64,000 bases of DNA from Stercorarius parasiticus (Eukaryota; Chordata; Aves; Charadriiformes; Stercorariidae): assembly GCA_013396915.1 (NCBI GenBank), contig VWZL01002046.1:8172-72171 (forward strand), in the 5' to 3' direction. Both the position numbers and the translations under genes were made by a program. Below the pieces are notes generated by a model that searched no databases, was not told the origin of the DNA, and saw nothing but the letters and a program-made list of their open reading frames with translations. Below, piece by piece: positions 46,101-57,563 of the stretch (position 1 is the first letter of the stretch; each line of letters starts with the position of its first letter).

Positions 46101-49100
46101 GCTCACAGGGGCTCCTAAGGGAGCCCAACTAGAACAGACCCATTCCTGAACTACAGCTGCAAGCTGGAGGCAAACACACCTTTAGCCAAAGCTGATAACA
46201 GTTGCAAGATTTACTTCAGTTTTGTTAAATCTTTATTTACATGGTCTTCACATACAGCTCATAGCCAACAAGTCAGCAAATTTTGATAATGTACCATAAA
46301 TCAATATGGTAAAGAAAAGAGATAAGCATATCATCTGCATGTTATCATTGTAATCAGATGTTTCAGCACTTCAGACAACCCAGTACTTGACAGAACCAGA
46401 CAAATTGAGCTACAAGGCTCAGAGATACTGTTACCTCCAAGTATGTTCAAAATATACTTAATGTGTTGTTACTGCTAACTGCAGCCACCTCCAGTCATAG
46501 AAGCAGATCTGCCTCATAAGAAAAAACAAAGCCATAGAATCTCTAGGTACATCAGGCAACAAAAACACCCATTACAGAGAATATAAATTTAAAAATCACT
46601 ATATTCAGCCAAGTGCTCAAAGGTTATAAATGAAAAAAAAAATCAATAAAAATAACAGAAATTGCCAAGTATTTAGTATTAGTTTAAGCCTTTCTCCTTC
46701 ATACATAAGATTCTGACTGACTTGTGGAAAAACTCTGCAAGAGACACCAAGTTTTCAATACCAGACACCACCTCCTGCTTTCTCTGGTATTTCCACACTT
46801 AGTGCAGGATGAATTATGACTCAGCTAGAACTGCTGATTATCTGCTTATTAAACCAAACCAGCACAAATTCCAAATTGTCTTTACTACAGCAGGATACAG
46901 CTCACCACACACAAGCAGCTGAACCTGTGAAGAGTTTTCACAGGTAGAAATTCAGAGATGACAATAAGGAAAAGCCAATACAGCACCCCTCCTCACCATT
47001 TAGTTCTCCTGTTTCTGGGAGACTGTCCCCTCAGAATGTTGGGGTTTGTTTTTTTTTTTCATTAGTCCTTAATGTAAGGAAGCTCAACTACAAGGCTGCA
47101 AAGGGATGTAGAACTAAACTAGGCTTTGTCAACTCTTTCCTCCCTTCCAAAAGTTTAGATCAGCACAGACGAAAAACAAGCACATAGAATTGTGGTCCTG
47201 CTCTATGAAGAGCATTACGACTTCAAATCAAAACAAAGACAAGAATGAAAGTATTAGCTTAACTGCATGCAATTCAAATATTTAACAATTTGACAGCCTA
47301 AGTAAAAACTTCAATACTGAAAGAACCGTTAGTAGAGTAACTTAGAACACCTTATAATCAAGATTATTCCAGAACACAATATGTATGACCAGTTAGTTAT
47401 TATACTTTTAAGAATGTCAAATACTAGAGTATATCATGCAGTATTACTAAACTGTTGTAAACAACAAAAATCTTTACACCCCTGACTGCATATAAAAGCT
47501 TCACCTGGCAGCATTCATGTCTGCTTAAAAGCAGGCCAACAGTCTAAGATCCAGAATTGCCAGTAGAGTTAATGGCACTTTCTTACATTGTAATGGACAC
47601 TTCAGCTGAGGCTTTTTATGTCTTTTTAATTAACTTGTAAAGCATTTAAATGCATCCCCTTGAAAAAGCCTCCAAAAGAAAAATTTTGTAATTGTTTGTC
47701 TCCAGTAAGTGCAGTTATCCAGCAAAACACTAACCAAAGCATAAAATAGCTCAAGTCAAATTTAATCTACGTGACTCCAGTTAGATTTTTCTTTCACACA
47801 ATGTATTAGTAAAGAATATCTCTTAATATATTGTCTACATCCAGCAACATTTAGACATAAGTACTGCAGCCATTAACAGTCAAACAGCTTGATTTTCTCA
47901 CCCATTTTTCCCCCCCCAGTGTCAGAATTGAGCAGTGGGCCCTGCAGACAGGAACAAAGCCACTGACAGAGGGCCTAAAGAGGAGGCTCAGCCCACAAAA
48001 GGTCATTCCCTCTTCTTTCTACCTCCATGAAAACATTAATTTGAAGAAAAATAGACCATGTGCACACACATGCCTACTTATCCTTTTTCTTAAAAACCCA
48101 AGCATTGCCTTACCTGTATTACTGCCCTGGCATTCCCAATGTTATGTTAATTCACACATGACTTTCATATGAATTTATTGCAGTAATTGGGTCAGTTCAG
48201 GGAATCCCTGCTCTCCTCCACCAGCTCAATTATCTGTGCCCTGGCCCTGAATGTTGTCAGCACAATTGTTTGTGCAGCTGTACTATGAACTGTATGATCC
48301 CCCCCAAGCAATAATCCCAAACAGTAAACTTTAATACAGTTAGAACTAGTCTTCCAACAAGTTCTTACCCTTTCAAAGCAACTTTCTGAAGCAAATAAAC
48401 CCAAATCTAAAGAGTCTCCATATTATCTCCACCCCCTTAAAGAAACTTGAAGAACATTAACCATTTTAATACTCAACAATCAAGAAAAGAAAGCTTATTA
48501 TGACACATTCATGCATGGATGGAAACACTCCCATGTATGAGCAGATTCACAACATACAGTAATCTAAGCTTAATTCTGTATAGGAGTATGGCACCAAGCA
48601 TCTACTTCCATAATAGAATCCTTACATTAAGTAACTCGAGGAGTCTCAAATTCCTCATTTCTGATTGACTAACAAAAATGTCATTAGCCCATAAGTGAAA
48701 GGAACGGCTAAAGCCTTATATGCACCAATTAAGAAAGGTGAGCAATCTGTGTCCATTTTCATAAATGTTAAAGCACTCTTGTATTTCAGGATAGGGAACA
48801 CTATGCTCTTTGCCTTCTGAAGTTGTCCACTTACCTCAGGGGCCACAGACAATAGCTAATATACCTGCTTATATCTAATTGCCTATTTTTTTAAAAAAAA
48901 CAGATGGGATGCATAATTACAGGAGGTATAGTTATGAAAACAGACAAAAGGGCTTTTTTTCTCTTAACTAATTTGTAGATTTTGTAGTATATTAAGAAAT
49001 GTATTGAAGAGTTTGAAGAAAACTGACAGCTTTTAGTAGAGTTAAGTGGCTTCATTCATCTCAGGCAGTCCCATCCCCAAGAGTGTTGTGTTGTTTGTAT

Positions 49101-49817
49101 CCCCCCCAATCTCAAACCAACACAAGAGGACTTGTTTTCTCCTCCAACTTCCTACACCCATGTTTTCATTGACATTGGTTGGCATATTTCAATACCTCCA
49201 ACAACCATCAACCTTACAGAAGTGATGATGGTAAACACTAAGAAGTGCCAGTATTCCAGTTATCATTTTCAAGATCCTTACTGAATACACATTTGAATCA
49301 TGAAGAATGTACATGACATGCAGCACAGTCCAATATCCCAAGAGAACTGGACTGCCTAAAGAAAACAAGGCTGCTATTGAAGGGTTTTGGCACATGCCAA
49401 GAAAGTCAGACAGTGCAAGTGACCCACCAGAATCTACACCATTCTGTAGGACAAGCAGTTGCTAGCTAGTAGCTGGGCAAGTGTTAACACATGGCAAAAT
49501 CCCACCTTCGTAATGCAGAGTTGTGTCCTCCAGATCCTTTCACTGAAATCTAAAGACAGCCTCCCTCCTCTACTCCCTGAACGCAAAAGGCTGAGGATGA
49601 AGACAAGCCACACACAATGCAGCACAAAGAAACAAACAGATCCTAGAAGAATGTTAACACCCCAGAAACACTACCCCATCCTTTACAGTCACGTTCAACC
49701 TTGATTGTGGACAATTAACAGTGAAGCCTTTTTTCCCCTCCAAGACTGGGAGAACACCCAGTAGCTACTGTGTTAAGTGTGAACACTAAGAACCATATTC
49801 AAAAGATTTCAACCACC

Positions 49818-50240
49818 ATATATGGAGCACCTCTCCTATGAGGACAGGCTGAGAGAGCTGGGTTTGTTCAGCCTGGAGAAGAGAAGGCTCTGGGGAGACC
49901 TTATAGCAGCCATCCAGTACGTGAAGGGGGCCTACAAAAAGCTAGGGAGGGGCTGTTTGCAAGGGCATGTAGCAATACGACAAGGGGCAATGGTTATAAA
50001 CTAGAGCAGGGTAGGTTTAGATCTGACATTAGGATGACGTTCTTTACACTGAGAGTGGTGAGACACTGGAACAGGTTGCCCAGAGAGGTGGTGGAGGCCC
50101 CATCCCTGGGGACATTCAAGGCCAGGCTTGATGAGGCTCTGAGCAATCTGATCGAGTTAAAGATGTCCCTGCTTACTGCAGGGGGGCTGGACTAGATGAC
50201 CTGTAAAGGTCCCTTCCAACCCAACACATTCTATGATATA
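49818..50240 (+). mobile_element. CR1 LINE 3'-end fragment
   Basis: Translation [24 protein letters not shown] followed by [16 protein letters not shown] sequence in a shifted frame, then the 3' UTR (GACTAGATGACC, CCCTTCCAACCC, ACATTCTATGATA). Antisense to SMS in intron 1. Confidence 0.95.
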
Positions 50241-51333
50241 ACATCTCTCATACATAAGCAGATTCTTAAGGAAGTGGACACCATAACCATGTACAGTTAC
50301 TGCATTGCAATGCATCTTGCAAACTATTGAACAAACTTGCTTTCATAGACTAAAGCCTTGCCTTCCTAGAAACTGGCAAGTTTAACAGGTATATTAACGC
50401 CTACCAAAAATACATATTTCTCAAAAACTGAGGACACAGCTAATGTTTTGAGGAATAAGGAGTGTGCGTTTACCAAGAAGTTAACAGATCCTACATTCTC
50501 TACAATACAAAGATGCAACAGCTTCAGATGAGCTGTAGAGGTAACATGTCACAAGATCAGAAGGTCCAAAAACACACATCTCGTTTTACTAAATGCCATT
50601 TAATGGCATTCCAGACCATTCAGAAGTTTTATTGTCCACATAACTTACAGTAAAAGCCTCAACTAGTTGATGATCCATGATTCAGCATTAAACTTTAATT
50701 CTTTTAACACAAACTACAAACATACATTCAACATTTTTCCTCTGGAGACAACCCTTTATGCTTTGGGCCATAGGCACTAGATGAGAGGAAAAACTCCACA
50801 TGAAAAGTAGAAGCCAACTTCAGAGCTGTCATGGGTGGAAGAAAGTTCTTTACATCTCACTAAAGATGTCTCTTGTGCCAAAATGAACTTAAGGGAAAAA
50901 GGCTTCTTCCCTCCTTTGATCTACACAGCAATACTTCTACAGTTGGTCCATCCCCCTGTCCCCATTTAGGCACATCCATCTTTATTGGAGAAATATCCAA
51001 ACATTGTCTTCAAAAGTAAAGGCAAATAGAATAGAGAATCAACCTGGAAGCAAGACAATACTTGAGATTGTAACCACACTATTTTATTAGTGGCATGGTT
51101 TTTGTATCTTAGAGCAGCTAATACAACTGCCGCTTATTTTCAATACGCATAGTCCTACTCTTTTTCCCTGGCAATTCTGACTCTTCTGCAGAAGCCAGTT
51201 AGTTACTAACATAACCCTTGAACCCATGATAGTTTAAGTTACTTAACAGATAGGGTCACTGTGGGGCCGGCTGGTATCCATGAAAATTGGTCTTAGACTA
51301 GTTTAGCGTCTCGATTCTGCTCATGCTAGATCA

Positions 51334-51590
51334 GTCAAGCACAAGGGGTAATGGTTTTGAACTGAAAGAGGGAAGATTTAGATTACCTATTAATAAGAGG
51401 GTGGTGAGACACTGGAACAGGTTGCCCAGGGAAGTTGTGGATGCTCCATCCCTGGAAGTGTTCAAGGCCAGGCTGGATGGGGCTTTGAGCAACCTGATCT
51501 AGTGGGAGGTGTCCCTGCCCAGGGCAGGGGGCTAGAACTAGATGATCTTTAAGGTCCCTCCCAACTCTAACCATTGTATGATTACAATCC
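51334..51590 (+). mobile_element. CR1 LINE 3'-end fragment
   Basis: GTGGTGAGACACTGGAACAG, GGCCAGGCTGGATGGGGCTT, AACTAGATGATCTTTAAGG and a degraded terminal repeat (ATTGTATGATT). Short 5'-truncated copy about 350 bp from the CpG island, antisense to SMS. Confidence 0.94.
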
Positions 51591-51982
51591 TGTGAAGATG
51601 CAAGGAAAGTGGCAGGATTATCTCATTTGCCATTAGGTCACCATTAGAGTGGCTAAGCTGCACTATAAAAATCTCACTGCAAAACAGAAAGACTTGCACC
51701 ATTAAACACATCCTAAAGCACACTGTTTGGGAACAACTCCACTGATACCTTCCCCCTCTCCACTCCTGGCTCCCAAAAGTGCAAACGCAGCAATGTCACA
51801 AAGGACACAGTACGCAGCAAAGGCCCTGGGGTCAGGAACAAAGCTATGGGCAGATTTTTATACGTAGATGAAGGGAACTGCCTTCACACCTACTTCCCTC
51901 CCTCCAAAAAGGGAAACGAAGAGGAAGGGGTAGGGAGCCCGAGTTCAGCACCCACCGACGTCGCCAGCCAGCTTCGGCGACC

Positions 51983-51990
51983 ATGGCGGC
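51983..51990 (+). promoter_or_regulatory. Possible YY1 site
   Basis: ATGGCGGC core in the CpG island on the plus strand. Motif match only. Confidence 0.25.
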
Positions 51991-52376
51991 TTTACCCCCC
52001 GCCCCCCCAATTAAACCTTTTCACCCATCTTGGCTGTTGAGAAACGTGGTGTCTCCCTCGGGTTTCTGGCTCGAACGTGCCCCCTACAGATAACGGCGGA
52101 GTAAAGCTCCGAAATAGCCGGCGGCTCATCCGAAGCCGAGCTTCATCACATCAGTTCCCTCGCGCTTCCGCGGCGGGGTTACAGAGACACCGCGGTGACA
52201 CGGCACTCACGCATGGTACCGCGCCTAGCTCCGCGGGAGAGCTGAGCCCGCTCCATCGCCCCCAAGCGCGGTGGGAGAGCTGCGCTAACCGGGTCCCCGG
52301 GCCCAGGCGGGCTCCGCGGGGAGCCCCACGGCCCGGCCGCTCGCCAACAGCCTGGCCCTCCCTCCCCCCGCGCCCG

Positions 52377-53145
52377 NNNNNNNNNNNNNNNNNNNNNNNN
52401 NNNNNNNNNNNNNNNNNNNNNNNNNNNNNNNNNNNNNNNNNNNNNNNNNNNNNNNNNNNNNNNNNNNNNNNNNNNNNNNNNNNNNNNNNNNNNNNNNNNN
52501 NNNNNNNNNNNNNNNNNNNNNNNNNNNNNNNNNNNNNNNNNNNNNNNNNNNNNNNNNNNNNNNNNNNNNNNNNNNNNNNNNNNNNNNNNNNNNNNNNNNN
52601 NNNNNNNNNNNNNNNNNNNNNNNNNNNNNNNNNNNNNNNNNNNNNNNNNNNNNNNNNNNNNNNNNNNNNNNNNNNNNNNNNNNNNNNNNNNNNNNNNNNN
52701 NNNNNNNNNNNNNNNNNNNNNNNNNNNNNNNNNNNNNNNNNNNNNNNNNNNNNNNNNNNNNNNNNNNNNNNNNNNNNNNNNNNNNNNNNNNNNNNNNNNN
52801 NNNNNNNNNNNNNNNNNNNNNNNNNNNNNNNNNNNNNNNNNNNNNNNNNNNNNNNNNNNNNNNNNNNNNNNNNNNNNNNNNNNNNNNNNNNNNNNNNNNN
52901 NNNNNNNNNNNNNNNNNNNNNNNNNNNNNNNNNNNNNNNNNNNNNNNNNNNNNNNNNNNNNNNNNNNNNNNNNNNNNNNNNNNNNNNNNNNNNNNNNNNN
53001 NNNNNNNNNNNNNNNNNNNNNNNNNNNNNNNNNNNNNNNNNNNNNNNNNNNNNNNNNNNNNNNNNNNNNNNNNNNNNNNNNNNNNNNNNNNNNNNNNNNN
53101 NNNNNNNNNNNNNNNNNNNNNNNNNNNNNNNNNNNNNNNNNNNNN
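52377..53145. other. Assembly gap (769 N)
   Basis: N run inside the CpG island, probably hiding SMS exon 1, its start codon and the 5' splice site of intron 1. The apparent open frames across it on both strands come from N. Confidence 1.
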
Positions 53146-53293
53146 CCCAGCAGCAATGGTGGCGGCCGCGCCTCGGCTGCCGAGCTGCCGCAGGGTTTGC
53201 TTGTCGCCCGCTGGGCAAGGAGGGGTCCTCTCTTATCCCGCGGCTGCGGAGCGACCGCCACCACAGAATCTCCAAAGCCAGTTATTTAAAATC

Positions 53294-53299
<6 letters not shown>

Positions 53300-53325
<26 letters not shown>
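53300..53325. repeat. (TA)13 microsatellite
   Basis: Thirteen TA units immediately upstream of the SMS CpG island. Confidence 0.98.
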
Positions 53326-54689
53326 AAGGATAGCTGTAAACTAGCGTGCCCGAGCCACAAATGACACAAACCGCCTGCAGTTACAAACCCAGAAGCATGC
53401 CATCTAGAAGTAGGTAATTATAGGACTGATGTTTAACTTTGCCAGTTACTACAAGTCTTACAGCTCTTGGTTCCTTTAATTTCTTTGCAGGACTGAGGTC
53501 GAATTTGCACAATACCGTGGCATCAGTGATTTCGTGTGATTCCACAATTAAAAGAAGAGGTTTACAAGGATTACACATTAATGTCTAATCTAATGTATTA
53601 CCGTCATTATTTCTGTAAGTTGCAATAACATTTTTTCAGTGCAAGCTTTCAGCATCCTTGTTTTGAAGAGAACAATTCCACACACGCACCCTGAGCAAAG
53701 CAGGAACATTCACTGGAGATATGCATCAACAGAGACATGGACGTCTGTGGGTCTGTAAGAGCTACGCTTTCATCAGGTGGTGTTCATTTGACACAGCTGA
53801 TCAATGAGAGGCTCTATTTTTTAATGATTGATTAGCTAAAATATAGGGCTTTTGCAGATTCCCATTCAACATCTTTGATCCAATCCTGGATGTTACAGGG
53901 GATTACAGAGTCCTGTTTGAGTGGATTGGGTAGCCTTGTTGACGTTTCACCAGGAATTCTGCTTTTTCTTAGTGCCATGCCTTTTTCTTTCTTTCTTTTT
54001 TTTTTTTTAACCAAAATCAATGCTTCCTTACTGCCGTTTCTGATCCCTCTGCTGTTTTTTTCAGACAGGCAGCTGCCACAAGACAGCCAAGAAAATCCCT
54101 GTACTTTATGATCTCTTATGTCTCACCGTGGCTTGTGGCGGCTGCAGTTGTTTCAGTTACCTCATTGCATAAAGGAGCTTACTGGATTGTTTTTTGCTGT
54201 CTGCAGTGGTGGCAAGGAACTAACCAGTGCCTTTTATTCAGTTCAACCTCTTACATTATCTTTCCATTGTGGAATAGTTGGAAAAAGGTAATAGTGATGT
54301 TGTTACCTAAGTACCTTCAATTGTATTTGTTCATACGTGCCGGGTGCCTTGCTAAATTATGCCCTTATATACACATGAGCAGCTTTGCTGGGTTTACAGG
54401 AAAAAAAAAAAACCCACCAATTTGTCATGCAAATCTTTTCCTGGCATTAATTTTGCTACTTAAGGCTGACCATTCCGGACTGGCACTTGAAGCAGGGTGG
54501 AGCATCATCTTTTTAATTAAATTTGCTATGGAAAAACGAAACAAAACAGTCGTCTTACCATGTCCTTTTTTATATGGATGGGGATTTTATGGATTAGTAG
54601 TGGACTTCAACTGAAGAGCTGAAAACGCTATTGAATTATTTCAGAGAACAGCATGAAGTCTTTCTTTCTTAAACTTTTACTTAAAGGAC

Positions 54690-55180
54690 AGTTATTAGCC
54701 ATAAATGGCTTTCACAGCTGTTTGTTAGGTTAGGTGGAGCTGGGAAAGCTGGCAAAACAGCATGAACAAATTCAAAAAAGGAATGAAAATGGAAAAGAAG
54801 AGGTTCATCTTGGAAACATTGGTAGAGCTGTAGGAAAACATCCAACAAGAGGACAAAATCTGCAGTATTAACATGTAGGAGTTGAAGTGGACAGTACATT
54901 ACTTGTGGTCTTACAGAACAGCATAATAACCTGCAGAATTTAAGCCTCCGTGTGAAGGATCCCATCACTGAGGAAGGAACTAATAGACTTTCTCTTCCGC
55001 TTCTTTGGCATGACTACCCTCTACATGCTACTTAACTAGGTCACACCTGGGATATTTTTGGGAATCTTCCTGTTAGAAAATTACACTGAAGGGAATTCAA
55101 AAAAGAGCAATTAAAATAATTAAAGAGATGGAGGGGTTGATTTATGAGACAAGATCAAAAGAGCTGGAATATTAAAACAT
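54690..55180 (+). mobile_element. Ancient CR1/L3-like LINE remnant
   Basis: The plus-strand text near 55085-55160 reads, with stops, like the LINE tail (KRAIKIIKEMEGL-YETRSKELE), preceded by GAAGGAACTAATAGACTTTC and a GTCACACCTGGGATA segment that resemble old CR1 copies. Heavily decayed, limits uncertain. Confidence 0.5.
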
Positions 55181-56004
55181 GTTTCACAAATGCCGTGGAG
55201 TTGGAATGACATCATATTGTTAAGATTAGCACAGGCTATATGGAAAGAGTGTATTCAGTGTAAGATGATGTGTATATTTTGAAACCAGTAGTGACTGCAA
55301 AAGTGGGTGCAATGGGGAAAAAAAAGGTTGAGACACCGGTGTTTGCCGAGTTATGGAAAGCTTTGTGTTGAAAAGCAAGGGCAGGGGCCCTACCCTCTAC
55401 AGGTAGATTGGACAGATTAGATAAAAGACTCAGGCTGATGGGAACAATCTTGCACTGGAAAACAGTTGGGACAAAAGCCTTGCATGGTATGCAATAACCC
55501 GCACTAGAGGTGTGGTTTAGTCTGCATCACCTCTCTTCTCTGTATAGAACCATGGTGGGCTGAAATGCCAAGTTTTGCAAGTCCCAAGGTTTTTCAAGCG
55601 GAGTGTAATAGTGTTTTTAACCACAGGCTCCCAGTTCGCCTTCTCTGGCTACATCCGCCTGTGTTCATTGGTCTGAAAATATTTCACCTACAACTGCCAC
55701 AATCCAAAGTTCACCTCAGAAACTGAAGTTAAGACCAACTTTTTCTCATAGACAGAAATCCTTCAACTAAAAGGTTTTTTCCTCATGTTTATGAGTTGTA
55801 CAGAAATTCTTTAATTTCAGGTCCTTCTGAGGCCTACCTAGGGTACACTAGGATTGCTTGATGTTAGTAGACTTTTTTTCCCTGAATGGTGAAGCAAGTT
55901 TCTAAAGTGATGACACATTTGAGACAGGACTTCACAAAGGTTGTGTTAGCACTTGCTTAGGAATTCCCGTATATCTCATGGCTTTGTCACTCATGAATAA
56001 TGTA

Positions 56005-56060
56005 GTCGTAGAATCATAGAATTGTCTAGGTTGGAAGGGACCTCATCTCACAATGCTAAT
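56005..56060 (-). mobile_element. CR1 3' terminal fragment
   Basis: GTAGAATCATAGAATTGTCTAGGTTGGAAGGGACCTCATCTCA is the reverse complement of the CR1 3' end. Only about 55 bp. Confidence 0.8.
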
Positions 56061-57537
56061 TAAAACATGCCTGTTTAAAATAGACGCACACACAGGTTCT
56101 CTCCCCTTGCCTGATTATGTATATTCAAAGTAATGTTAAACATAATCAATTTATGCTAAGCAGAGGCATTTATACAGTACAATTAAATAAGCAGGATAAC
56201 ATGTAAAAACATAGCCCCGTGCTGAAGTGACTGCTAGAAGGTAGTACCAAAATGGGAAAAGCAGGGGCTGCAAACTAAAGAGGGTTAGAGTTTGATGCGA
56301 ACACTTGGAAGTAGCTTCATCACCTTCCCTGTTAGTGCATCTTACTGGGTCAGTTTTTTCCCTAGGCATTTTTTTTTTTTAAGCACAGCTCTAGTCCTTA
56401 AGTATTTGCTTATAATTGGTAGGAGTCACAGTAAATTTTGAGGGGTAGGAGAAGGAAGATAATACATGATTTTAGAAAAGTAATATGGGGGGGAAAAAAA
56501 GGGTCTTGAAAGTTAGTGGTTGTTCTTAGAAAATGATTTGAGGTAAGAATGTAAGAATGTAGTACCACAATCATGACCAAAGATGAAGGTCACCTCTTTG
56601 CAAAACAGTGTATATTATTATATAAGACAAATTAATGTTTTCTAGAGGTGAATATCTGTTTAATACAGCCAAGAAAACTAGAACTCAATATTCTAATGAA
56701 TTTACTTCTTTCGTTCTTATTTCTACTCTTGTGTCTGAGCATGTTACTGTTTACTAAAACAAACATAATTTATCTCCCCGTTCTTGGATGCTTACAATCA
56801 AATATGTAGGCTTGCTGGGGCATTGCTCTGGAGACTTAAAAAAAAGGTAGCAAACTGACTTTTTCAAAGTAAATTTCAGCACTGCAGAGCCTACCTCTTA
56901 CTGGAAACCATGAAAAAAATCTCCAACTTTAAAACGAAGCATATTGAGTTGAACAAGGAAACACTTTCAAGTAGATTAGAAGATGAGTAAAGACTTTTTT
57001 CTCTTTTTTTTTTTGAAGTTGTGCAAACAAGGACCCTGGAGAGTCAAATTATATCATAGGACATAAGGCTTCTCACAGAACAAGAGAACAATTTCAGGAA
57101 GTTTTAGCGAACTCAGATAAGAGTTAATTGCTTGAATAAGTGCTACCATAAATTATAGCAGCTATTATACTCCCTGCTTTTTGAGAGCCCTCTGCTGGAT
57201 TTCGGCCAGAGTGCTGCTTTTGAACACTTTCGATGGGATTTTCTGTGATCCAAATAGACTCCAGTCTGTCTCTTTTGGGCAGAGGTTATTTACCACGGAG
57301 GTGAGACCTCAGGTCCAGTGTCCCCAGGATCCTGGTCGCCCTACACACCTTTGTCACGGACACTTTAGTTGGGCTAGCACACTCACTAATCAGGTTTCAA
57401 GCTTGACTGAAACTAACAAATTATTTTGATACCACAGGGAAGTAGCCATGGAAACCACTGACAGACCATTCGCTACATTTGCCTCCCCACAAGCATCTGC
57501 TCAGCTTAGCCCAGGGCCGTACGTCTCACCCGCACAT

Positions 57538-57563
57538 ACCGGGGGGGCTTGGGGGTTGGGGTT
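57538..57563 (+). other. G-rich, potential quadruplex tract
   Basis: Runs of seven, five and four G separated by CTT and TT, followed by a T run. Four stacks are possible if the first run splits. Confidence 0.4.

Larger units (their letters stand above)
34299..52376 (-). other. SMS: SMS intron 1 (5' end not sequenced)
   Basis: At least 17 kb between exon 2 and the CpG island. The acceptor of exon 2 reads TCTCTTAACCTCACAG. It contains CR1 copies at 40479-42095, 40822-40914, 42320-43145, 49818-50240 and 51334-51590. The stretches 34.3-40.4 and 43.2-49.8 kb show no recognisable gene or repeat. Confidence 0.85.
51930..53275 (-). promoter_or_regulatory. SMS: CpG island / SMS promoter and exon 1 region
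   Basis: GC- and CpG-rich sequence on both sides of the gap, in contrast with the AT-rich surroundings, at the position where exon 1 of SMS is required. The ~49-nt exon 1 expected from the family is not in the visible parts, so it is probably inside the gap. A YY1-like core (ATGGCGGC) lies at 51983-51990. Confidence 0.85.

Noticed and set aside
52077..53333. Long open frames (361-418 codons) on both strands of the CpG island
   Set aside because: Most of each is N, and GC-rich DNA has few stops. No recognised protein, and none matches SMS exon 1.
54108..54614. 168-residue plus-strand frame
   Set aside because: It contains an A run coding Lys residues, shows no domain I recognise, has no splice or promoter context, and lies beside LINE remnants. 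Treated as chance.
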